Positions 7,263-12,555 of a stretch of 12,555 nucleotides of DNA are shown piece after piece; the stretch's first letter is position 1, and each line of letters begins with the position of its first letter. Both the position numbers and the translations under genes were made by a program. The notes under the pieces are model-generated. The model saw nothing but the letters and a program-made list of their open reading frames with translations, did not search any database and was not told where the DNA came from. The DNA comes from Frankiaceae bacterium (GTDB lineage Bacteria > Actinomycetota > Actinomycetes > JAFAQI01): positions 1 through 12,555 of the forward strand of contig JAVEEH010000277.1 of the NCBI GenBank assembly GCA_030840545.1, in the 5' to 3' direction.

Positions 7263-8418
7263 CGGCGTCCTCGTGCTGAACCACCGCGCCGGTGGCAAGC
7301 AGGCGTTGCACCTCGTCGTCGTCGAAGCCCCAGTCGCGCAGTGCGCCGGTCGTGTCCTCGCCGGGCAGTCGCGACGGTCCGGCGATGGCACCCGGGGTCC
7401 GGTCGAAGCGCGGCGCCGGAGCCGGCTGGGTGACACCGTCGATCTCGACGAGCGTCTGCCGGGCGTGCACATGCGGGTGGTCCTTCGCCTCGCCGAGCCG
7501 CAGCACCGGGGCGACGCACGCGTCCACCCCGTCAAACAGCGCGGCCCACTCGTCGCGCGGCTTGGACGCGAAGGTGTCAGCGAACAGCGCGCGCATCGCC
7601 GGCCACTGCGCGATGTCGTGCTGTGCCGGCACCCGGTCGGTGATGTCGAGCACGCGGACCAGCTCGGCGAAGAACTGTCGTTCCAGTGCACCGACCGCGA
7701 CGTACTCGCCGTCCGCGCACTTGTAGGTGTCGTAGAACGGGGCGCCGCCGTCGAGGAGGTTGGTGCCGTGCTCGTCCTGCCAGATGCCCGCCGCGAGATG
7801 ACTGTGCACCATCGCCGTCAGGGTGGCGACGCCATCAACCATCGCCACGTCGACGACCTGACCCTTGCCACTCGTCGCGCGTTCGACCAGCGCGGCGAGG
7901 ACGCCGGTGACGAGAAACATCGACCCGCCGCCGAAGTCGGCGACGAGGTTGATCGGGGGCACCGGTTTGCGGCCCGGTTCGCCGATCGCACCGATCGCGC
8001 CGACGATCGAGGCGTAGTCGATGTCGTGGCCGGCACGCTGCGCGAGCGGGCCGTCCTGACCCCAACCGGTCATGCGGGCGTAGACGAGCCGCGGGTTGCG
8101 GGCCAGCAGGGCGTCCGGGCCGATGCCCAGCCGCTCCGCGACGCCGGGGCGAAACGCCTCGACGAAGACGTCGGCGTTGTCAGCCAGCCGTCGTACGACG
8201 TCAGGACCTTCCGCACTCTTGAGGTCGACGGCCACCGAGCGGCGACCGCGAGCGAGCGTGTCCCCGCGGAACGGCACGAGGGAGAGGCCCGGACCGCTGG
8301 CCCGGTCGACTCGCAGCACCTCGGCACCGAGGTCGGCCAGCACCATGCAGCCCAGCGGCGCCGGCCCGATGCCGGCGACTTCGACGACACGCACACCGTG
8401 CAGCGGACCCGAACCCAT
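7255..8418 (-). CDS. mcr: Alpha-methylacyl-CoA racemase-type family III CoA transferase
   Basis: A complete 387-residue CaiB/BaiF-fold enzyme, closest in its motifs to alpha-methylacyl-CoA racemase (mycobacterial MCR), which inverts the 2-methyl centre of branched acyl-CoAs so that beta-oxidation of methyl-branched or sterol side chains can go on. The racemase signature is clear: LHGVRVVEVAGIGPAP (6-21), ARMTGWGQDGP (114-124), GHDIDY with His131, INLVADFGGGSMF with Asp161, and LDGGAPFYDTYKCADGEYVAVGALE ending in Glu246 (written as 222-246). These three residues line up with the known catalytic His/Asp/Glu of MCR. The start ATG 8418 follows the pirin stop by 13 bp, with AGGA about 9 nt upstream. 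It is cytosolic. Plain CoA-transferase activity is the less likely alternative. Confidence 0.87.
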   Translation of the reverse strand: MGSGPLHGVRVVEVAGIGPAPLGCMVLADLGAEVLRVDRASGPGLSLVPFRGDTLARGRRSVAVDLKSAEGPDVVRRLADNADVFVEAFRPGVAERLGIGPDALLARNPRLVYARMTGWGQDGPLAQRAGHDIDYASIVGAIGAIGEPGRKPVPPINLVADFGGGSMFLVTGVLAALVERATSGKGQVVDVAMVDGVATLTAMVHSHLAAGIWQDEHGTNLLDGGAPFYDTYKCADGEYVAVGALERQFFAELVRVLDITDRVPAQHDIAQWPAMRALFADTFASKPRDEWAALFDGVDACVAPVLRLGEAKDHPHVHARQTLVEIDGVTQPAPAPRFDRTPGAIAGPSRLPGEDTTGALRDWGFDDDEVQRLLATGAVVQHEDADG

Positions 8419-8431
8419 GCGGGCGATCCTG

Positions 8432-9355
8432 TCAGGCGGGCACCGGCGCCGGGATCCGGGCCAGCGCCGATCGCACCCGGCCGAAGCGCTCGTCCTCGTC
8501 GTTCCACTGTCGAGCCGCGGTGGCGAGCTCGTCGCGGCTGCGGCCGACGAAGTTCCACGCCATCACGATCGGCTCCGGGAACGGCTCGCCCCCGATCAGC
8601 AGTGCCCGCGCCGGCCCGTCGGTGGACAGGCTCAGCTCGTCACGGTCGATGCCCAGGTAGGCGAGTGCACCCGGCGTGACCCGCGTGCCGTCGACGATGA
8701 CGGCGCCGGCCAGGACGATCAATGCGTGCTCGAACCTGCGCTGCACCGGCACGGTGGTCGCGGCACGCAGCCGCAGGTCGACGCCGACCAGGGGCGTGTC
8801 GGCACGGGCTGCCGAAGCGGCGCCGGCGAACTCGCCGACCAGCACCCGGGCGTCCGCGCCGGGGAGCTCGACCTGTGGCAGGTCGGCGTGGTGCTCGAAC
8901 GATGCGGGACCGTGTCGGGTCGCGTCCGGCTGGGCGACCCAGAACTGCACGCCGTGCATCTCGCCCTCGTATTGGGGGGTTGCCTCCTCGGCGTGCGCGA
9001 CACCCTGACCGGCCGTCATCAGGTTGAGCTGGCCGGGACGGATGAGCTGCTCGGAGCCGAGCGAGTCGTGGTGCAGCAGCTCACCGGCGATCAACCAGGT
9101 GACCGTGTGCAGACCGGTGTGCGGGTGCGGGCCGATGTCGACGCCGTTGTCCTGCGTCACCGACATCGGACCCATGTGATCGGCGAAGCACCACGCACCG
9201 ACCGTGCGCCGTGGTCGCCGCGGCAGGACCCGGCGCACCGGGACGGCGCCGACCATGGCCTCGCGACCCGGGATGATCTCGACGCCGTTCGCCCCGACCG
9301 GGGGGGCCGCTGCGCCGCTCGCCGGGGCATCGGCTGTGGTGACGGGACCGCTCAT
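8432..9355 (-). CDS. Pirin family protein
   Basis: A complete 307-residue bicupin of the pirin family. Pirins bind one metal in the N-terminal cupin; some have quercetin dioxygenase activity and others act on metabolic enzymes or transcription, so the role here is open. The metal ligands are visible: His77 and His79 in GPHPHTG, and His121 and Glu123 in GVAHAEE. Other family marks are DHMGP (59-63), HDSLGSEQLIRPGQLNLMTAG (96-116) and a C-terminal GGEPFPEPIVMAWNFV. ATG 9355 gives a normal N-terminus; the frame stays open upstream to 9541, but that lies inside mftR. It is 31 bp downstream of the mftR stop and 13 bp upstream of the racemase, so it looks like part of one unit. Confidence 0.9.
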   Translation of the reverse strand: MSGPVTTADAPASGAAAPPVGANGVEIIPGREAMVGAVPVRRVLPRRPRRTVGAWCFADHMGPMSVTQDNGVDIGPHPHTGLHTVTWLIAGELLHHDSLGSEQLIRPGQLNLMTAGQGVAHAEEATPQYEGEMHGVQFWVAQPDATRHGPASFEHHADLPQVELPGADARVLVGEFAGAASAARADTPLVGVDLRLRAATTVPVQRRFEHALIVLAGAVIVDGTRVTPGALAYLGIDRDELSLSTDGPARALLIGGEPFPEPIVMAWNFVGRSRDELATAARQWNDEDERFGRVRSALARIPAPVPA

Positions 9356-9386
9356 GCGGACAGTCTGCCCCCGCCGCGGCCGGGCG

Positions 9387-9977
9387 TTAGGAGGCGACGC
9401 CCGCTGATGCCCGCTGCACCGCCGTCGCGAGCAGCTCGGTGAGCTCCGCGGCCGGGTCGGCGAGCCACTGCTCGTAGGCGGCCACGGCGGCGCCGAGCAT
9501 GAGGTGTCCGGCGAGACGCGGCTGCAACCCGCCGGGGTCACTGCCGGTCCGGGACGCGACGAACTCCGCGACGACGCGGCGCCATTCGGCGTACATCAGC
9601 GTCGAGTGCGCCTGCAGGCTGGGCACCGACAGGATCAGCGACATCCGCTGCCGGTGCACGGCGACCTGGTCGGGAGCCAGCGCGTTGAACGACACGATCG
9701 CCTCGCGCAGCGCATCGCCGAGCGGCTGGGTCGCCGGTGCCGCCGCCAACGACGCCCGCAGCTGCCCCAGACCTTCGTCGAACCGTCCCCAGACCACGTC
9801 GTTCTTGGAGGCGAAGTAGCGGAAGAACGTCCGGCGGCTGATGCCGGCCGCGGCCGCGATGTCCTCCACCGTGGTGGCGTCGAAGCCGACCGTGCTGAAC
9901 AACCGCATGGCCACCCGCTCCAGCTCCTCGGGGGTCGTTGCCGGGGGACGTCCCACCCGCGTCACGACATCGGTCAC
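9387..9977 (-). CDS. mftR: Mycofactocin system TetR-family repressor
   Basis: A 196-residue TetR regulator. The N-terminal helix-turn-helix covers about residues 17-60, with VGRPPATTPEELERVA, then TTVEDIAAAAGISRRTFFRYF (35-55; helix-turn-helix within it) and SKNDVVW. This N-terminus and its place directly divergent from mftA identify it as MftR. Known MftR represses mft genes and is released by long-chain acyl-CoAs, which fits the acyl-CoA enzymes encoded downstream on the same strand. The start is GTG 9977: the -10 box CATAGT ends 6 bp before it, so the mRNA is likely leaderless. GTG 9965 is an in-frame alternative. The C-terminal ligand-binding half is ordinary in length. The frame is open upstream to 10154 but that part is antisense to mftA. 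Confidence 0.9.
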   Translation of the reverse strand: MTDVVTRVGRPPATTPEELERVAMRLFSTVGFDATTVEDIAAAAGISRRTFFRYFASKNDVVWGRFDEGLGQLRASLAAAPATQPLGDALREAIVSFNALAPDQVAVHRQRMSLILSVPSLQAHSTLMYAEWRRVVAEFVASRTGSDPGGLQPRLAGHLMLGAAVAAYEQWLADPAAELTELLATAVQRASAGVAS

Positions 9978-9983
9978 ATCCGC

Positions 9984-10013
9984 ACTATGGACGCTAGTGG
10001 CACCCTGTGCCAA
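9984..10013 (-). promoter_or_regulatory. mftR promoter (leaderless)
   Basis: On the minus strand, TTGGCA (10013-10008) is followed after 18 bp by CATAGT (9989-9984), a good sigma-70-like pair (5 of 6 bases match TTGACA). CATAGT ends 6 bp before the GTG of mftR, so transcription would begin at the start codon. The likely operator overlaps the -35 and the spacer, which would give autorepression. Confidence 0.5.
9998..10012. promoter_or_regulatory. Likely MftR operator
   Basis: TGGCAC-CCT-GTGCCA is a perfect 6-bp inverted repeat around a 3-bp centre. It is the only strong dyad in the 67-bp gap between mftR and mftA and it overlaps the promoters of both, as expected for a TetR-family site. MftR is known to bind a palindrome in the mft promoter region. 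A weak mftA promoter, TGGACG (9988-9993) and CAATAT (10011-10016) with 17-bp spacing, straddles it. Confidence 0.55.
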
Positions 10014-10044
10014 TATTCGCCACACCACGACTTTGGAGGCAGCC

Positions 10045-10170
10045 ATGAGCCAGACAACCGTCGAGCCGGCCGTCGAGACCGGCACCGAGGCGGAGGCGCC
10101 GCAGGACGAGGTGCTCGCCGAGCTGCTGATCGAGGAGATCTCGATCGACGGCATGTGCGGCGTCTACTAG
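10045..10170 (+). CDS. mftA: Mycofactocin precursor peptide
   Basis: A 41-residue ribosomal precursor of the redox cofactor mycofactocin. The acidic leader (residues 6-31) ends in the hallmark C-terminus ISIDGMCGVY, in which the last Val-Tyr pair becomes the cofactor core after decarboxylation and cross-linking by MftC. The conserved IDGMCGVY block matches the family exactly. The start is ATG 10045 with a strong GGAGG at 10035-10039 and 5-nt spacing, the best ribosome-binding site in the window, which fits high precursor output. It is the first gene of a tight operon; a 5-bp stem (GCGGC/GCCGC, 10157-10174) covers its last codons and stop. mftB starts 16 bp later. Confidence 0.97.
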   Translation: MSQTTVEPAVETGTEAEAPQDEVLAELLIEEISIDGMCGVY

Positions 10171-10174
10171 CCGC
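10157..10174 (+). other. Small hairpin at the mftA stop codon
   Basis: GCGGC (10157-10161) and GCCGC (10170-10174) form a perfect 5-bp stem with an 8-base loop that covers the last codons and TAG of mftA. It might reduce read-through or stabilise the mftA message relative to the rest of the operon. At this GC content such a short stem could be chance. Confidence 0.25.
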
Positions 10175-10186
10175 GGCCCTTCCACC

Positions 10187-10438
10187 ATGGCCCGTTACGT
10201 CCTGCACCCGCAGGTCGGTCTTCGCGAGGAGAAGTTCGGCGCGTTGGCCTACCACTACGGCAATCGCCGGTTGACGTTCCTGAACGACGATCGCCTCGTG
10301 GCCGTCGTTCGCACCGGCGGCGATCACGACGACATCGAGGGCGCCTTCGACGCCGCGGGAGTCCCCGCAGCGCAGCGGCCGGCGTTCCTTGTTGTGCTCG
10401 AGCGGCTGCGTGCCGCGGAGGTGGTGACGTGCGAGTAA
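10187..10438 (+). CDS. mftB: Mycofactocin precursor-binding chaperone
   Basis: An 83-residue PqqD-like RiPP recognition element, which binds the MftA leader and presents it to MftC. The family pattern is present: LHPQVGLREEKFGALAYHYGNRRLTFLN near the start (split here at about residues 6-18 and 19-33), then a basic-hydrophobic core VAVVRTGG and a short helical C-terminus. ATG 10187 has no Shine-Dalgarno sequence (the preceding 16 bp are CCGCGGCCCTTCCACC), so translation probably depends on ribosomes leaving mftA. Its last 10 bp overlap mftC, whose GGAGG lies inside it. Confidence 0.92.
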   Translation: MARYVLHPQVGLREEKFGALAYHYGNRRLTFLNDDRLVAVVRTGGDHDDIEGAFDAAGVPAAQRPAFLVVLERLRAAEVVTCE

Positions 10439-11556
10439 CCGAACGGATGGCTCAGGGGCTCGACGCCCCGATCTGTCTGACCTGGGAGCTGACCTACGGG
10501 TGCAACCTCGCCTGCGTGCACTGCCTGTCTTCAAGCGGCAAACGCGATCCGCGCGAACTGACGACGTCGCAGCTGTTCGCCGTCGTCGACGAGCTCGCCG
10601 CGATGCAGGTGTTCTACGTCAACATCGGTGGTGGCGAGCCGACGCTGCGCCCGGACTTCTGGGAGCTTCTCGACTACTGCGTGGCCAGCAAGGTCGGGGT
10701 GAAGTTCTCCACCAACGGGTCGCGCATCACGCCGGCGATCGCTCAACGCCTCGCGGCCACCGACTACGTCGACGTACAGATCTCCATCGACGGCGCTGAC
10801 GCTCCCACCAATGACGCGATCCGGGGCCCGGGCTCCTTCGGCACGGCCACGGCGGCGATGCAGCACCTGCACGCGGCAGGCTTCAAGGACTTCAAGGTCT
10901 CCGTCGTCGTCACTCGCGACAACGTCGAGCAGCTCGACGACTTCCTTGCTCTCACAAGGCGTTACGCCGCGCAGCTGCGCCTCACCCGGCTGCGACCGTC
11001 AGGTCGCGGCGCCGACGTCTGGGACGCACTGCACGTCACCGCGGATCAGCAGCGGACGCTGTATCGCTGGCTGCTCGACCACCCCGACGTCCTGACGGGG
11101 GACTCGTTCTTCCATCTCTCGGCGCTCGGCGAGCCGTTGCCCGGCCTCAACCTCTGCGGCGCGGGTCGGGTCGTGTGCCTCATCGACCCGGTCGGTGACG
11201 TCTATGCGTGCCCGTTCGTGCTGCACGAGCAGTTCAAGGCCGGCAACGTGCGCGAGCCCGGCGGCTTCACGAGCGTCTGGCGTGAGTCGTCGCTGTTCAC
11301 CGAGCTGCGCCAACCTGACTCGGCCGGTGCGTGCGCGTCGTGCGGCTCCTACGACGCCTGTCGGGGTGGCTGCATGGCGGCCAAGTTCTTCACCGGACTG
11401 CCGCTCGACGGTCCGGACCCGGAGTGCGTGCTCGGTCACGGCGAAGCCGCGCTGCTGCGCGCATCGGCCCGGCCGGACACCGGCCCGGGGCACTCGCGCC
11501 GAGGGCCGATCCTCGTGACGCTTTCCCGTCGGCCATCCGCCGAGGCAGTGGGCTGA
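10429..11556 (+). CDS. mftC: Mycofactocin radical SAM maturase
   Basis: A 375-residue radical SAM/SPASM enzyme. With S-adenosylmethionine it oxidatively decarboxylates the C-terminal tyrosine of MftA and then forms a carbon-carbon bond to the neighbouring valine. Seen: the cluster motif CNLACVHC (Cys25, Cys29, Cys32), GGGEP (67-71), and a C-terminal SPASM region with Cys243, Cys250, Cys261, Cys302, Cys305, Cys311, Cys315 and Cys333, enough for auxiliary Fe-S clusters. The GTG start at 10429 has GGAGG at 10417-10421, 7 nt upstream. It overlaps mftB by 10 bp and its stop overlaps the mftD start (TGATG), so the three genes are translationally coupled. Confidence 0.97.
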   Translation: MRVTERMAQGLDAPICLTWELTYGCNLACVHCLSSSGKRDPRELTTSQLFAVVDELAAMQVFYVNIGGGEPTLRPDFWELLDYCVASKVGVKFSTNGSRITPAIAQRLAATDYVDVQISIDGADAPTNDAIRGPGSFGTATAAMQHLHAAGFKDFKVSVVVTRDNVEQLDDFLALTRRYAAQLRLTRLRPSGRGADVWDALHVTADQQRTLYRWLLDHPDVLTGDSFFHLSALGEPLPGLNLCGAGRVVCLIDPVGDVYACPFVLHEQFKAGNVREPGGFTSVWRESSLFTELRQPDSAGACASCGSYDACRGGCMAAKFFTGLPLDGPDPECVLGHGEAALLRASARPDTGPGHSRRGPILVTLSRRPSAEAVG

Positions 11557-12555
11557 TGGCGAAGAACGCCTGGTTCGAGACCGTCGCCGAGGCGCAGCGG
11601 CGGGCGAAGCGCCGGCTGCCCAAGTCGGTCTACAGCGCGCTGCTTGCCGGGTCCGAGACGGGTCGGACCTACCGCGACAACATCGAAGCGTTCGGCGAGC
11701 TGGGGTTCGCCCCTCACATCGGTGGGTTGTTCGCGCAGCGCGACACGGCGACCAGTGTCATGGGCCAGCCGATCTCGATGCCGGTCATCATCTCGCCGAC
11801 CGGGGTGCAGGCCGTTCATCCCGACGGCGAGGTGGCCGTCGCGCGAGCGGCCGCGGCGCGCGGCACCGCGATCGGGCTGAGCTCGTTCGCGAGCAAGCCG
11901 ATCGAGGAGGTTGCCGCGGCCAACCCGCAGGTGTTGTTCCAGGTCTACTGGAACGGCACCCGCGACGTCATCGTGCAACGGATGGAGCGCGCTCGCGCAG
12001 CCGGCGCGACCGGTCTCATCCTCACTCTCGACTGGTCGTTCTCGCACAGCCGCGACTGGGGCAGCCCCGCGATCCCGCAGACGATGGATCTCAAGACGAT
12101 GATGCGGTTCGCGCCGGAGGTGCTCGCCCGCCCGTCCTACCTCAGGGACTGGCTGCGCACCGGTCACGTCCCCGACCTGACTGTGCCCAACCTGGCCGCG
12201 CCCGGTGAGCCGGCACCGACATTCTTCGGTGCCTATGGCGAGTGGATGCAGACACCGCCGGCGACGTGGGACGACGTCGCGTGGATGCGCGAGCAGTGGG
12301 GCGGCCCGTTCATGCTCAAGGGCATCGTCCGTGTCGACGACGCGAAGGCGGCGGTTGCGGCGGGTGTCAGCGCGATCTCCGTGTCCAACCACGGCGGCAA
12401 CAACCTCGACGGGACGCCGGCGTCGATCCGCGCCCTGCCCGAGGTGGTCGCGGCGGTGGGCGACCAGATCGAGGTCGTCCTCGACGGTGGGGTTCGCCGG
12501 GGGAGCGACGTCGTCAAGGCACTCGCGCTCGGCGCCCGGGCGGTCATGATCGGCC
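11556..12555 (+). CDS. mftD: Pre-mycofactocin synthase MftD (runs off right edge)
   Basis: The first 333 codons of an FMN-dependent alpha-hydroxy-acid oxidase-type protein (L-lactate dehydrogenase fold). MftD acts on the peptide-released intermediate AHDP, oxidatively deaminating it to pre-mycofactocin. Visible marks are an N-terminal helical segment, ISPTGVQAVHPDGE (in the FMN barrel), the catalytic His279 in SNHGGNNLDG, and DGGVRRGSD (310-318) with the flavin-binding arginines. The frame is open to the window edge with no defect. The C-terminal end, and presumably mftE and mftF, lie beyond. ATG 11556 shares bases with the mftC stop. Confidence 0.95.
   Translation, partial: MAKNAWFETVAEAQRRAKRRLPKSVYSALLAGSETGRTYRDNIEAFGELGFAPHIGGLFAQRDTATSVMGQPISMPVIISPTGVQAVHPDGEVAVARAAAARGTAIGLSSFASKPIEEVAAANPQVLFQVYWNGTRDVIVQRMERARAAGATGLILTLDWSFSHSRDWGSPAIPQTMDLKTMMRFAPEVLARPSYLRDWLRTGHVPDLTVPNLAAPGEPAPTFFGAYGEWMQTPPATWDDVAWMREQWGGPFMLKGIVRVDDAKAAVAAGVSAISVSNHGGNNLDGTPASIRALPEVVAAVGDQIEVVLDGGVRRGSDVVKALALGARAVMIG

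Noticed and set aside
6000..7433. 477-codon plus-strand frame
   Set aside because: It is antisense to the carboxyltransferase, which has complete motifs in its own frame.
7263..7691. N-terminal extension of the carboxyltransferase frame
   Set aside because: It overlaps the racemase 3' end out of frame and its composition is unlike a carboxyltransferase; ATG 7262 is supported by the coupled stop-start overlap.
7096..8679. 527-codon plus-strand frame
   Set aside because: It is antisense to the racemase and the ends of its neighbours; no recognisable domain.
8096..9442. 448-codon plus-strand frame
   Set aside because: It is antisense to the racemase start and pirin and has shadow composition.
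9841..10044. Longer mftA starting at 9841
   Set aside because: It would run through the mftR helix-turn-helix coding region and the promoter; ATG 10045 has a strong ribosome-binding site and gives the normal precursor length.
9978..10154. Longer mftR starting at 10154
   Set aside because: It would be antisense to mftA and cross the shared promoter region; TetR homology begins after GTG 9977.
11436..12392. 318-codon minus-strand frame
   Set aside because: It is antisense to the ends of mftC and mftD, both of which have clear motifs.

Overview
The window is very GC-rich, with C or G at almost every third codon position, and densely packed with genes on both strands. It carries a mycothiol-dependent nitroreductase homologue and a mycofactocin locus, and several genes start with GTG and appear to be leaderless. 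Together these point to a mycothiol-producing actinobacterium (Actinomycetota). The genus cannot be read from the sequence.

Left part (1-4212) is mostly housekeeping. It holds the start of aminopeptidase N (pepN, minus strand, running off the left edge), a divergent Rv2466c-type DsbA-fold oxidoreductase, a 48-residue small protein, an NAD(P)-dependent aldehyde dehydrogenase, a DUF429 protein on the minus strand, and ribose-5-phosphate isomerase B (rpiB). The pepN / Rv2466c / rpiB neighbourhood resembles Rv2467-Rv2466c-Rv2465c of Mycobacterium tuberculosis, with three extra genes in between.

Middle part (4161-5708) has a probable unknown minus-strand small protein that overlaps the 3' end of rpiB. 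It is divergent from a membrane-anchored SpoIIE/PP2C-type phosphatase, and a hairpin follows the phosphatase gene.

Right part (5700-12555) has two divergent units around one 67-bp control region (9978-10044). Leftward runs a compact unit of mftR (TetR repressor), a pirin, an alpha-methylacyl-CoA racemase-type enzyme and an acyl-CoA carboxylase carboxyltransferase subunit. Rightward runs the mycofactocin operon mftA (41-residue precursor), mftB (peptide chaperone), mftC (radical SAM maturase) and mftD (FMN oxidase, cut by the right edge). A perfect inverted repeat, TGGCAC-CCT-GTGCCA, lies in this region inside a good leaderless promoter for mftR, so it is the likely MftR operator. MftR is known to respond to long-chain acyl-CoA, so its apparent co-transcription with two acyl-CoA enzymes is the most interesting feature of the window.

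The mycofactocin pathway itself is already described. No wholly new system is evident. The less explained parts are the acyl-CoA enzyme unit tied to mftR, the CPWA active site of the nitroreductase homologue, two small unknown proteins, and several inverted repeats.
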